Assembly (NCBI GenBank): GCA_022822305.1
Contig: JAJEBY010000007.1
Coordinates: 22,679-86,678 of the forward strand
DNA from: Anaerolineae bacterium
Lineage (GTDB): Bacteria; Chloroflexota; Anaerolineae; Aggregatilineales; Phototrophicaceae
Direction: 5' to 3'
Length of the DNA: 64,000 nucleotides
The translations under genes and the position numbers were made by a program. A model generated the notes under the pieces. It was not told where the DNA came from, did no database searches, and saw nothing but the letters and a program-made list of their open reading frames with translations. The first letter of the stretch is position 1. The number at the start of each line of letters is the position of its first letter. Of this stretch, positions 35,447 through 44,849 are shown in pieces.

Positions 35447-36628
35447 CTACTCGCCAGCTGCTTCCAGCGCCGCTTCTTCTTCGGCGATGCGCTCCGGCGT
35501 GCACTCGAGCTCGGCCAGGAAAGCGGCGTCGTCCGCCTTGCGCTCTTCCAGCGTCATCTCCGGCAAGCGGGGCGGCTCGCTGAGTACATTGAGCTCTCCG
35601 CCTTCGATCACCATCACGGCACCATCCAATATGGCGTCGGCAACCGTAATGCCAAATTCTTCAGCGGTATCGAGATTGACCGCTACGCCGATGTCCACTC
35701 TGGAGCTGATGGCGGTCGCGCTGACATCCAGCGTGCCGTCAATATGAGCGGCGATCATGCGGCCGACGGTCACGCCTTCGCCATAGAAGTCATCGAAGCC
35801 GGCGCCGACCACCGCGCCATGATGAATCATGCGCGGAGATACGCCGAAGACCGGAATGCCGTAGTCTTGCGCCACGCCAAGGATCGCCGGTATGCCCCGC
35901 GACTCGGTATAACCGGCGCCAATCATCAACAGTTCTACGCCTTTGTCGGCCAAGGTTGCTGTCGCCTGGGCCAGATCAGCCGATGATGCGATGGAAGCGA
36001 CTTCAACGGTCAAGCCGAGCGCTTCCGCGAATCTAGTGATCTGACTGACGCCGTAAACGCTTTGCGTTTGCGCCGGATCGACTATGGTGCCGATGGTCTG
36101 AACATCGGGCATCTGGACCTGGGACAAAGCCACGTATTGCTCGTAAGGAATCGACATGTGTGTGCCGGTGACATGCGGCATCTTGATGCAAGGGGAATCA
36201 GCGATGCCGGCGGAATAGGGAGCGCTGACAATGGCAAAGAGCAGAATCGGCGGGTCTTCCATCTCCTTGGTGATGTTTGCAGTAATCTGGGTGACCGGCG
36301 TAGAAAAAGTCAGCAGTACGTCGGCGCCGCGATCGAGCGCCTTTTCCACCATGGCGTTGATGTTGGTGACATCGCTGGCCGCGTCCAGCCAAAGGACATT
36401 GATGTGCTCGCCGTTCAGATCCAGGTCCTCATCGAGCAATTCGCGCTCAGCCTGAGAAATCAACTCGCGAGACTGCAAGAGATCCCAGACGCCGGGTTTG
36501 GCGATATCCTCTGTACCGGTGGACCGATATCTCAGGAAGGCGATGGTGGGCTTGCCATCGTCCTGTGCAATTGCTGCCGGGGTCAGCAATAGCGCGATAA
36601 ACAGCCCAATTAACAATTTCTTGAACAT
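35447..36628 (-). CDS. ABC substrate-binding protein, TrpX-like (PF04392 type), copy 1
   Basis: The last of four tandem paralogous binding proteins in an ABC operon. From ATG 36628 it is 393 residues with the signal peptide KKLLIGLFIALLLTPAAIA. The body has the TrpX-like two-lobe fold (IAFLRYRSTG, VLLTFSTPVTQITANITKEM, IADSPCIKMPHVTGT). The mature chain has only two cysteines, C147 and C376 (in LECTPERI), at places matched in the other three copies. It is separated from copy 2 by 391 bases with no gene and no clear promoter. Confidence 0.88.
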   Translation of the reverse strand: MFKKLLIGLFIALLLTPAAIAQDDGKPTIAFLRYRSTGTEDIAKPGVWDLLQSRELISQAERELLDEDLDLNGEHINVLWLDAASDVTNINAMVEKALDRGADVLLTFSTPVTQITANITKEMEDPPILLFAIVSAPYSAGIADSPCIKMPHVTGTHMSIPYEQYVALSQVQMPDVQTIGTIVDPAQTQSVYGVSQITRFAEALGLTVEVASIASSADLAQATATLADKGVELLMIGAGYTESRGIPAILGVAQDYGIPVFGVSPRMIHHGAVVGAGFDDFYGEGVTVGRMIAAHIDGTLDVSATAISSRVDIGVAVNLDTAEEFGITVADAILDGAVMVIEGGELNVLSEPPRLPEMTLEERKADDAAFLAELECTPERIAEEEAALEAAGE

Positions 36629-37019
36629 AGTTGACTCTCCTTCACCTTGATCGATAATTGTTGCGCATTGCTTTAATGTTATCACAGTTGATTACTGCAT
36701 GTATGCTTGCTACTGCGACAATATGTACAGGCAGCGGACGCCGAACGTTTGAGGATGGCATTTTGCCAAGATCAACCGTGCCCGATGAGCAAGCGCCGAA
36801 CTATCATTTTGGGCATCCGGGCGAAGACAGCTCCGGACCCTATCCCGTTGGTGTCTGTCAGGGACGCGCTGCGGATGCTTTGACGCGAGTGCGCGTCGAA
36901 CTCGGGAAATCGACTGTGGCGGAAGTTTGGCGACTGCGGGTGTTTGACCGCGGTCGAAATGATGAAAGGGCGATCGAGTGGACTCGCCCCCTGCCGCTTC
37001 CGCTTCCCTGTTAATTTGC
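36629..37019. other. Gap between binding-protein copies 1 and 2, no gene seen
   Basis: This 391-base stretch has no supported gene. It includes a degraded G-rich hairpin near 36968-36990 (GGGCGATCG...ACTCGCCCC). I found no clear promoter or terminator, and no trace of a fifth binding protein. Confidence 0.5.
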
Positions 37020-38240
37020 TTATTCGCTTTCTTCCTCGTCGGCTCGCGCGTCCAGCTCAGCTTGCTCTGCAGCGATGCGTTCCGGCGTGCATTGCAGCGC
37101 GGCCAGGAAGGCGCGATCATCGTCAATGCGGTCTTCCATCGGCACGACTACGCCGCGCTGCGCCAATACCAGCTGCAATTCCGGCGTTACGGTCGCGAGG
37201 TCGCCGCCTTCAATCACGACATCGGCTTGTTCCATGATTTCGTCGGGCAAGTCAATCCCTTGCACGAAGGCCGCATCGAGATTGACGCCGAGTCCCTGGC
37301 TGCTCTGCTGGCTGATGGCGGTGGCGGCGATATCCAGCTCGCCGTTCAGGTAGGCGACGAGCATTCGCCCCAGGGTGACGCCGTCTTCGTAATACAGATA
37401 AAAGCCGGCGCCAACCGTTGCGCCATAGTAAATGGCGCCCATGCTGGGATGAAAGACGGGAATGCCGGCCTCATTCGCCACGATCGCGATGACGGGCAAG
37501 CCTTGCGACGTGTAGTGATCCCAGGGCAAGACAAAAGCCTCAATGCCCTTGTCGACCAGGGTGTCCGCCGCCACGCGAATGTCCGACAGTTGCGCGAGAC
37601 CCTCCGCCTCGACTTTGATGCCGTATTGCTCCGCCAGTCGCGTGATCCGTTCCACGCCCCAGCTGCCGCCCTCTTCGCTGGAATTGTAAACCGTGCCGAT
37701 TGTCGTGATAGCGGGATTCTGTATCTTCAGCAGCGACATCACGTATTCGTAGGGGGTCAGTGATTCGGAGCCGGTGACGTGATCGGGCTTGATGCAGGGC
37801 GATTCGGCGATGCCGGAGCGATAGGGATAGTTGACCGATGCGAAGAGTATCGCCGGCGGGTCATCCATGTCCTGGGTAACATTGATCGCCGCCCGCGTCA
37901 TCCAGGATGATAGCGTGACCAAAGCATCCGGTTCTCGATCAATGGCGTTTTCCACCGCGATACTGACCTGATCGCGTCCGCGCCCGGGGTCAATCCAGAA
38001 TATTTCGATGTTTTCGCTCTCGAGATCTTCGCCGTCCATAAGCAAGGCATTGTCGTCGGCGCTGATGAAACCGTAGGATTGCAGCATATCGAAGATGGCG
38101 CCTTCGGTCACATCGAAGGAAGGATACCAGCCGTATCCCATGATGCCGATCAATGGCTTGTCGGCATCATGGGCGAGGGCGGTCGGGGCAATTAATAGAT
38201 AAAGCAAGGCGCAGACCAGCAGCAATTCTCGGCGCATCAT
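37020..38240 (-). CDS. ABC substrate-binding protein, TrpX-like, copy 2
   Basis: A 406-residue paralogue with a signal peptide (LLLVCALLYLLIAPTALA). It keeps the family segments GIAESPCIKPDHVTG and FLAALQCTPERIA with the two conserved cysteines, and has an acidic C-terminal tail (DARADEEESE). It is the most diverged of the four in the first lobe (IMGYGWYPSFDVTEG). ATG 38240 has GGAGAAAT in front. It presumably captures a different ligand for the same permease. Confidence 0.88.
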   Translation of the reverse strand: MMRRELLLVCALLYLLIAPTALAHDADKPLIGIMGYGWYPSFDVTEGAIFDMLQSYGFISADDNALLMDGEDLESENIEIFWIDPGRGRDQVSIAVENAIDREPDALVTLSSWMTRAAINVTQDMDDPPAILFASVNYPYRSGIAESPCIKPDHVTGSESLTPYEYVMSLLKIQNPAITTIGTVYNSSEEGGSWGVERITRLAEQYGIKVEAEGLAQLSDIRVAADTLVDKGIEAFVLPWDHYTSQGLPVIAIVANEAGIPVFHPSMGAIYYGATVGAGFYLYYEDGVTLGRMLVAYLNGELDIAATAISQQSSQGLGVNLDAAFVQGIDLPDEIMEQADVVIEGGDLATVTPELQLVLAQRGVVVPMEDRIDDDRAFLAALQCTPERIAAEQAELDARADEEESE

Positions 38241-38478
38241 ATTTCTCCTCCGCTCTGTCGAGCTTGCAGGCTGTAGATCTTAGATGGATATCGATAGTGG
38301 CTACGCAAGATCATGCGTGGCCGTGGGCTGGGCGCGCGCGGATTCGGGGCAATGATGACCGGACCAGAATTCGCGTCAAGCCGCACTCCCTACATTTCAT
38401 GTTATTCTGATTTAGTTTGAGGTGTCAATCGCGTGGCGCCTTTGTTCTCCGGAAATTGGCGCGGTCGGCTGGCTGGCT

Positions 38479-39684
38479 TCATTCTCCCGCGGCGTCCAAT
38501 TGCGCCTGCTGCTCGGCAATCATCTCAGGCGTGCATTCCAGCCCGGCCAGGAATTCCAGGTCGGCGGCGCGGCGCTCATCCAAGGGCATGTCCGGCAGCT
38601 CGATTCCGACCTCGGGCAAGTCGGGCGTTACGCCTTCGGTGCTTGCCCCATCCTTAATCGTCCAGTCCGCCATCGCCAGCAGTTGGTCGGCGATCTCCAC
38701 GCCTGCCTCTGCCGCCGCATCAAGATTGATGGCGACAGTGAAGCCGGGCTTTAGGTTGACGCTCAGACGCGAGATGTCGATGTCGCCGTTGAGATGACCG
38801 ATCAGCATGCGGGCGGCAATGACGCCTTCGCGATACAGGCTGTAGAAGTCTGCGGCGACAGTCGCGCCGCGATAGACATGTTCCGCCACTATGGAAAAGA
38901 TCGGTATCCCGCCGTGCTCCGCGGCAGTATCCACAATTGCCGACAAACCGTTAGACGTGGTATAGCTGGCGGGCAGGGCGATCGCCTCAACCCCTTTGCT
39001 AATCAGGCTGGCGGTTGCAAGTGGCAGATCCGCGATGGCGACAACCGGCGTCACTTCAACCCGCATCCCAAGCGCCTCGGCAAGTTTGGTGATTCGTTCC
39101 ACGCCGAACACGCTATTGGGTTCATCGAGATTCACGATGGTGCCAATGACCTTCATATCCGGGTCTTGCACCTTTAGCAGCGGCACAAAATCGTCGTAGG
39201 GCACATCGGTCTGCGTGCCTGCGATGTGGCTGTTTTTGATGCAGGGGGCGTCGGCAATGCCGGCGAAATACGGCGCGGTGACGATAGCGAAAATAATCGC
39301 TGGCGGGTCGTCCATTTGGCGTGTGATGTTGGCTGCTATCTGCGACACCGGTGTTGAAAGCGTCAAGAGCGTTTCTGCGCCCCGGTCCAGCGCGTCCTCC
39401 ACCATTATATTCGCCGTCGGAATATCGAAGTCCGCATCGCTATAGATGACGTTGATGCGCTCGCCTTCCAGGTCTTCCGCCTCGTCCAGAATGGCGCGTT
39501 CTTCGGCATTCACCATGCCATAGGCTTCAAACATATCCAGAATGCCCTTTTCAGCCAAAGCCGTAAGGGTCGTGCCGCCATAGCGGAGGATAGCGATTGT
39601 GGGCTTGCCGTCATCTTGCGCCAGCGCCGGCGCCGCACACAAAAGCGCCACAAACAGAAGGCCAATCAGTTTTCTTATGCGCAT
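38479..39684 (-). CDS. ABC substrate-binding protein, TrpX-like, copy 3
   Basis: From ATG 39684 it is 401 residues, with signal peptide LIGLLFVALLCAAPALA. The conserved cysteine segments are IADAPCIKNSHIAG and LAGLECTPEMIAEQQAQL. Its last 120 bases are nearly the same as those of copy 4, suggesting a recent duplication or gene conversion. Like the other copies it is the periplasmic-type ligand receptor of the importer upstream in the operon. Confidence 0.88.
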   Translation of the reverse strand: MRIRKLIGLLFVALLCAAPALAQDDGKPTIAILRYGGTTLTALAEKGILDMFEAYGMVNAEERAILDEAEDLEGERINVIYSDADFDIPTANIMVEDALDRGAETLLTLSTPVSQIAANITRQMDDPPAIIFAIVTAPYFAGIADAPCIKNSHIAGTQTDVPYDDFVPLLKVQDPDMKVIGTIVNLDEPNSVFGVERITKLAEALGMRVEVTPVVAIADLPLATASLISKGVEAIALPASYTTSNGLSAIVDTAAEHGGIPIFSIVAEHVYRGATVAADFYSLYREGVIAARMLIGHLNGDIDISRLSVNLKPGFTVAINLDAAAEAGVEIADQLLAMADWTIKDGASTEGVTPDLPEVGIELPDMPLDERRAADLEFLAGLECTPEMIAEQQAQLDAAGE

Positions 39685-39801
39685 CGGATCTTCGCTTTTG
39701 TTCAATCTCGTTCGATAAGCAATGGTCTTATGTGACGCTGCGCTTGCCAATAAACCACGAAGACAAATGCGCCGCGCATGGGCGCGGTCGATCCGCTTGC
39801 G

Positions 39802-40995
39802 CTACTCGCTCGTCGCATCCAGCGCCGCTTGTTGCTCGGCAATCATCTCCGGCGTGCATTCCAGCCCGGCCAGGAATTCCAAATCAGCCGCGCGCCGTTC
39901 GTCCAGCGGCATATCCGGCAAGGTGATCTCGGCTTCCGGGTATTGGAGCGTTATGCCCTGCGCCGTCTGGCCGTCCTCGACAACGTAAGCCGCGCCGTCC
40001 AACAGCGCCTGCGAAATCTCGACATCCTGCAGATCGGCGGCATCCATATTGACGGCAAAGGCGAAGTCATCGCTCTCGTAGATGCTGGTCTTGGCGATAT
40101 CTATATCGCCGTTGAGATAGGCGATGAGCATGTTGCCCGCGATGACGCCTTGTTTGTAAAGCCCGAAGAAGCCGCCGCCGATCGTCCCGCCGCGGTAGGC
40201 GTTTTGCGGCGCGGAAAAGACGACCGGCAAGCCGTAGTCGTAAGACAGCGACAGCAGCAAACTAAAGCCTTGGAAGGTGAAGATGGGGATTATGATGGCC
40301 TCGGCGCCCTTGTTCGCCAGCTTGTCGACGGCTTGATACAGGTCTTGCGTTGCCATGATCGATTCCGATTCAACCGTTATGCCCAGCGATTCGCCGATTT
40401 CCGTTATGCGCGCCGCGCCGACTTCGCTGGCTCTCTGCGCCGGGGAATAGATGGCGCCGGCGACCTCCATGTCCGGATCATGCAGCAGCAGCAGGGGAAC
40501 GATGTCTTCGTAATTGGTTACGGGCCGCGTGCCGATGACAAAATCCGGTTTGACGCACGGGGCATCGGCGACGCCGGTAATATAGGGGCCGGATGTCACG
40601 GTGAATATCAGCTTCGGCGGATCGATGAATTCGCGGATGGCATAATAGGCGATTTGCGTCATTTGCGTAGTGAATGTGATCAAGACATCGGCGTTTTTGT
40701 CGATGGCCTCGTCAATGATGACATTCGCTTCCAAGCGGTCGAACAAGGCATCGCCATAGAGGACATTGAGATTTTCGCCCTCGATGGATCGTTCTTGATC
40801 CAGCAGCGCGCGCTCGTCGTCGTTGATGAAGCCATAGGCAGCCAACATGTCCAGGATGGCTTTTTCCGCCAAGGCCACGTTTGGCGAATCTCCCCATTTC
40901 AAGAAAGCAATAGTGGGCTTCTCATCACTTTGCGCGGACGCGAAAGGCAGACTTGTTAGCGACAACAATGTAAGCAGGAGCAGCGCCTTCATCAT
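39802..40995 (-). CDS. ABC substrate-binding protein, TrpX-like, copy 4
   Basis: A 397-residue paralogue next to the ATPase gene (27 bases between). It has a signal peptide (KALLLLTLLSLTSLPFASA), the segments VADAPCVKPDFVIG and DLEFLAGLECTPEMIAEQQA, and just these two cysteines in the mature chain. Being adjacent to the ATPase and permease it may be the ancestral receptor of the system. Confidence 0.88.
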   Translation of the reverse strand: MMKALLLLTLLSLTSLPFASAQSDEKPTIAFLKWGDSPNVALAEKAILDMLAAYGFINDDERALLDQERSIEGENLNVLYGDALFDRLEANVIIDEAIDKNADVLITFTTQMTQIAYYAIREFIDPPKLIFTVTSGPYITGVADAPCVKPDFVIGTRPVTNYEDIVPLLLLHDPDMEVAGAIYSPAQRASEVGAARITEIGESLGITVESESIMATQDLYQAVDKLANKGAEAIIIPIFTFQGFSLLLSLSYDYGLPVVFSAPQNAYRGGTIGGGFFGLYKQGVIAGNMLIAYLNGDIDIAKTSIYESDDFAFAVNMDAADLQDVEISQALLDGAAYVVEDGQTAQGITLQYPEAEITLPDMPLDERRAADLEFLAGLECTPEMIAEQQAALDATSE

Positions 40996-41022
40996 TCCTT
41001 AGGTCCTCCAGAGCCGAGGTAT

Positions 41023-41817
41023 CTAGCCGAGCAACTGACGATCCGCAAGTTCAGCGCCAGAATCCAGTGAATGGAATCTGGCGATCAGATCGGCGGGGGT
41101 CAGGTTCTTGCGTTCTTCGCCGGAGAAATCAAAGACGATTTGGCCGTCGTTCATCATGATGACCCGATCGCCGAGCAAACAGGCTTGCTGCATGCTGTGG
41201 GTAATCATGATGACAGTCAGGTCATGGGCCTGCGCTTGCGCTTGCGTCAGGGCGATGACCTGCTCGGCGGCATTGGGATCGAGCGCGGCGGTGTGCTCGT
41301 CAAGCAGCAGCAGTTTTGGCTTGATGAGGGTCGCCATCACCAGAGTGATGGCTTGGCGCTGGCCACCGCTGAGCAGGGCGACGTCAGCGTCCAGGCGCTG
41401 TTCCAAGCCCAGATGCTGCTGCTCCAATTGCTCGATGAACCACGCTTCCTGCGCCTGTTTGACATCGCGCCGCAAGCCGGCTTGCCGGCCGTGAATCGCC
41501 GCCAGCGACAGGTTTTCGCGGATGGTCAAGCCGGGACAAGTGCCCAGGCGCGGATCCTGGAAGACACGCCCGATATCATGCGAGCGCCGATGTTCGGGCT
41601 GATAGGTGATGTCTTGTCCGTCGAGGTGAATATGTCCGCGATCCACCTCGACTGCGCCGGAAATGACATTGAAGAGCGTACTCTTGCCGGCGCCGTTGGA
41701 GCCGATGACGGTGATGAATTGACCATCAGGAACTGATAGTGAGATATCGCGCAGGGCGCGGACTTCGTTGGCTGTTTCGGCGTTGAAGGTGACGGATACC
41801 CGCTCGAGCTCCAGCAT
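41023..41817 (-). CDS. ABC transporter ATPase, TrpZ-like
   Basis: A 264-residue nucleotide-binding subunit. Walker A is GSNGAGKST near residue 39, the signature LSGGQRQAITLV near residue 149, and Walker B LLLLDEHTAALDP near residue 172. The start overlaps the last base of the permease stop codon, so the two are coupled. It belongs to the branch that serves PF04392-type importers, not the MalK type. With the permease upstream and four binding proteins downstream it makes one importer. Confidence 0.93.
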   Translation of the reverse strand: MLELERVSVTFNAETANEVRALRDISLSVPDGQFITVIGSNGAGKSTLFNVISGAVEVDRGHIHLDGQDITYQPEHRRSHDIGRVFQDPRLGTCPGLTIRENLSLAAIHGRQAGLRRDVKQAQEAWFIEQLEQQHLGLEQRLDADVALLSGGQRQAITLVMATLIKPKLLLLDEHTAALDPNAAEQVIALTQAQAQAHDLTVIMITHSMQQACLLGDRVIMMNDGQIVFDFSGEERKNLTPADLIARFHSLDSGAELADRQLLG

Positions 41818-42875
41818 TATTGCGCTCCGCCGCTATGTCTTTGTCGATAAGTCTTCCAGCGATCGTAGAGTCGGGGCGCGCCCAGCGCGGCCAGGACGAC
41901 GAGCGCGCTGACAAACTGAATATCCGTGGTCGGCAGGTCAAGGGCGCTGAAGATCCAGGCGCGCGAAATATCGAAGACGAGCATGCCGACGGTGGCCGCC
42001 ACCAGCAGCTGCCCGACGCTGCGCGGACGCATCAGCACTTCGCCGATGATGACGGCGGCCAGGCCGCGAACGATGAGGCCGAACCCGAGGCTGACATCGG
42101 CAAAGCCAAATTGCTGGACGACCATGGAACCGGCGACGCCGGCGAGTCCGTTGGCCAGCATGAGGCCGATGGCGATCATCACGTTGTGATTCAAACCGGT
42201 GGCGCGAACCATCTGGGGATTCTTGCCGCTAGCGCGGATTGCCAGCCCGATTTCGGTGCGCATGAAAAGGTAAAGCAGAATGAGCACGATGATGACGATG
42301 GCGCCGAAGATGGCGATTTCCAAGAGATTGGTCGATTGGCGGCGCATTTGATCGCCGAATTGCTCGACCAGCCAGGTCCGGAATTCTTTAGAGTGACGGC
42401 TGATGAGGGTTTCTTCGCCCAAGAGGGGGATATTGCTGCGGCCGCCCATGATATGCAGGTTGACCGTGTAAGCGGCGGTGATGACAATGATGCTCGCCAG
42501 CAAGCCTTCGATCTTGAAGATGATATCGATCAGCGCGGTCGCCAGGCCGGTCCCGGCGCCCGCGGCGAAAGCCGCCAGGATGGCGATCTCGGCGCGCACG
42601 CCGGATACGATGAGCACGGCGCAAACCGCTCCGCCGATGGGAAAAGCGCCATCGACGGTCAGATCGACGAATCCCAGAACGCGGAAAGTGAGGAAGACGC
42701 AGACGCCGGCGAGCGCATAGCCCAAGCCTTGCCCGATCGCGCCGATGTTCACGTTGCCCAGGGACATGAAGCCGGCGATGACAATGGCCAAGACTATGCC
42801 GCGCACAAGGAAAGCGCGCGTTGCGCTGAAACGCCCTTCGCTACTGGTCTCTGACGCTGCCGTCGTGGCTGTCAC
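41817..42875 (-). CDS. ABC transporter permease, TrpY-like
   Basis: A 352-residue membrane protein with about nine hydrophobic segments of the branched-chain-amino-acid/ribose-type permease family (BPD_transp_2), including GFVDLTVDGAFPIGGAV and MVRATGLNHNVMIAIGLMLANGLAG. GTG 42875 with GGAG ten bases before is the start. It is the first gene of the operon permease-ATPase-four binding proteins. Known systems of this kind carry tryptophan or other small organic molecules; the ligand is unknown here. Confidence 0.9.
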   Translation of the reverse strand: MTATTAASETSSEGRFSATRAFLVRGIVLAIVIAGFMSLGNVNIGAIGQGLGYALAGVCVFLTFRVLGFVDLTVDGAFPIGGAVCAVLIVSGVRAEIAILAAFAAGAGTGLATALIDIIFKIEGLLASIIVITAAYTVNLHIMGGRSNIPLLGEETLISRHSKEFRTWLVEQFGDQMRRQSTNLLEIAIFGAIVIIVLILLYLFMRTEIGLAIRASGKNPQMVRATGLNHNVMIAIGLMLANGLAGVAGSMVVQQFGFADVSLGFGLIVRGLAAVIIGEVLMRPRSVGQLLVAATVGMLVFDISRAWIFSALDLPTTDIQFVSALVVLAALGAPRLYDRWKTYRQRHSGGAQ

Positions 42876-43050
42876 GCGTAGTCGCTCCCGGATGTTTGAT
42901 CGTTTTGCTGACTAGACCCACAGTTAAGAAATCGTAGCACAGGTTGTGGCTCAGCGCTAATATCGAAGTGGGAAATTCTGGTCAGAGGTCGGCAGTGATT
43001 ATTCGTGGCCTGGTCGCGTCGTGGTAAGATTGAAGCTCGGATGATGAGTA

Positions 43051-44175
43051 TTGAGTGTCAGGCGAATCGCTGTGGTCGAGAAGCGTCCCATCGACAAGCT
43101 GGAGATTAAAGGCTTCAAAACCCTGCAAGATGTGAAGCTGGAATTGGGCAAGCTCAATGTGCTGATCGGTCCGAATGGCGCGGGGAAGAGTAATCTGATT
43201 TCTTACTTTGACATGCTGCGCCGAATGGTTGAAGAAGATTTGCAGATTTGGGTAGTACAGCAGGGTGGGTCGGACCGTATTTTGACATTCGGGTCAAAGA
43301 CAACGCCTAAACTGGAGTCAGAGCTTTATTTTGGCCCAAACGCGTATCAGTTCTCTTTGGTTCCCGCCCCAGAGGATAAGTTGGCGTTTGGCGATGAAGT
43401 TCTCTATATGACAACCAGACCCCAATTTGCGATTGGATTAGGTCGAGGGCACCTGGAATCCCATCTGAAGTCGCAAACTGGGCCAGCCTGGAAATCGCCG
43501 CGTCAAGCAGATCACTGCTATGCGGCCATATCCAGCTGGAGAGTCTATCATTTTCATGACACCGGCCCTACGGCCCGCGTGAAGAAGAAGCGCGATTTGC
43601 GTGACAATCAGACTCTTCACGCCGATGCCGCAAATCTGGCCCCATATCTTTACAGAATGCAGCACGAATATCCTGACATTTACCAAGAGGTTGTCGACAC
43701 TGTGCAACAAGCTTTGCCCTTCTTTCGCGACTTTGTCTTGAAGCCAGAAGCTAGTGCGAATGGCGCCCACAATGTTCTGCTGCAGTGGAGAAATCAATTC
43801 GACTACGAACCATTCCTGGCCGATCAGTTGTCCGATGGCTCGCTTCGTTTCATCTGCTTAGTCGTCGCTCTGAAACAGCCTGAACCCCCGAGAACGATAA
43901 TCTTCGACGAACCTGAACTTGGCTTGCATCCATATGCGCTTTCGCTGATAGGCTCGCTGTTGGATACGGCTACCATTGATTCGCAGGTTATCATCGCCAC
44001 GCAGTCCGTATCGCTGGTTAACGAGTTTTCAATCGACGATTTGTTTGTGGTCGAGCTCGAGGACGGTGTGTCAAAGTTCAGTTGCCCAAAGGAAAGTGAC
44101 TTTAAGCTGTGGTTGCAGGACTACGCGGCGGGCGAGCTGTGGGACAAGAATGTTCTGGGCGGAGGCCTGCCATAG
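43051..44175 (+). CDS. AAA ATPase (AAA_21/OLD-like), first gene of a two-gene module
   Basis: A 374-residue ABC-type AAA protein of the OLD/RecF-like class. Walker A is GPNGAGKSN (40-48), the signature-type segment LSDGSLRFICLV is near residue 270, and Walker B is RTIIFDEPELGLHP near residue 290, followed by IIATQSVSLVNEF. No nuclease domain is fused to it. The start is uncertain: TTG 43051 is the longest, GTG 43072 is an alternative. The next gene starts on the last base of its stop codon. The G+C content is visibly lower than its surroundings, which suggests transfer. Confidence 0.85.
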   Translation: MSVRRIAVVEKRPIDKLEIKGFKTLQDVKLELGKLNVLIGPNGAGKSNLISYFDMLRRMVEEDLQIWVVQQGGSDRILTFGSKTTPKLESELYFGPNAYQFSLVPAPEDKLAFGDEVLYMTTRPQFAIGLGRGHLESHLKSQTGPAWKSPRQADHCYAAISSWRVYHFHDTGPTARVKKKRDLRDNQTLHADAANLAPYLYRMQHEYPDIYQEVVDTVQQALPFFRDFVLKPEASANGAHNVLLQWRNQFDYEPFLADQLSDGSLRFICLVVALKQPEPPRTIIFDEPELGLHPYALSLIGSLLDTATIDSQVIIATQSVSLVNEFSIDDLFVVELEDGVSKFSCPKESDFKLWLQDYAAGELWDKNVLGGGLP

Positions 44176-44846
44176 TGACAAACGTGTATGTCATTTGTGA
44201 GGGTAGGACAGAGATGACCTTTGTCAAAAATTTGATTGCTCCGGAGTTGGGAACGAAAGGCGTATTCCTGTCTCCAATACCGTTGGGAGGCAGCGGCAGG
44301 AGTGGAAATGTGACTTTTCCCAGGCTACTCAGAGACTTACGCAACCAATTGAACAGCTTCAAAAGTTGCTACAGCTCAACCTTGTTCGACTTCTATGGTC
44401 TGAGTAATGATTTCCCCGGCAAGTCAGACGCGCGAACGAAGCCAACCCTTTCTCAGAAACAGTTGACTGTGTGCGAAGCGCTCTCGCAGGAATTGGCTGA
44501 GAAGCTAGATGAAGGACCGATGCGGCGATTCATTCCCTACATTCAGATGCACGAGTTTGAGGGCCTGTTGTTCAGCGAACCAAATCGGATGGCGAACGGG
44601 ATGGGCAGAGACAACCTAGCGCAGAGATTTGCAGATATTCGAAGGGAATTCGAAACACCAGAACACATTGATGACAGTCCCGTAACTGCTCCAAGCAAGC
44701 GCATTCAAGAACTGTTCCCGCGATATCGAAAAGTTCAAATGGGCGAACGCGCGGCTAAGGCAGTCACTTTAGACACAATCCGCCAGGAATGCCGCCTCTT
44801 CAACGCCTGGCTCAGGAAACTCGAAAACCTGCCGCCACTCGACTAA
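44175..44846 (+). CDS. DUF4276-family protein, TOPRIM-like, second gene of the module
   Basis: A 223-residue protein read from GTG 44175. The N-terminal VYVICEGRTEMTFVKNL places E9-G10-x-T-E13 where TOPRIM nucleases such as OLD have their catalytic Glu motif. LFDFYGLSNDFPG near residue 70 offers the acidic second motif, and RFIPYIQMHEFEGLLFSEPNR is the DUF4276 hallmark. It overlaps the ATPase gene by one base, so the two proteins are made together. An ATPase plus TOPRIM-like pair recalls OLD, Gabija and PARIS, which are anti-phage systems. Function is inferred, not known. Confidence 0.8.
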   Translation: MTNVYVICEGRTEMTFVKNLIAPELGTKGVFLSPIPLGGSGRSGNVTFPRLLRDLRNQLNSFKSCYSSTLFDFYGLSNDFPGKSDARTKPTLSQKQLTVCEALSQELAEKLDEGPMRRFIPYIQMHEFEGLLFSEPNRMANGMGRDNLAQRFADIRREFETPEHIDDSPVTAPSKRIQELFPRYRKVQMGERAAKAVTLDTIRQECRLFNAWLRKLENLPPLD

Positions 44847-44849
44847 ACC

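Noticed and set aside
36710..37126. A small minus-strand gene between binding-protein copies 1 and 2
   Set aside because: It overlaps the true end of copy 2, is very basic without pattern, and has no ribosome site.
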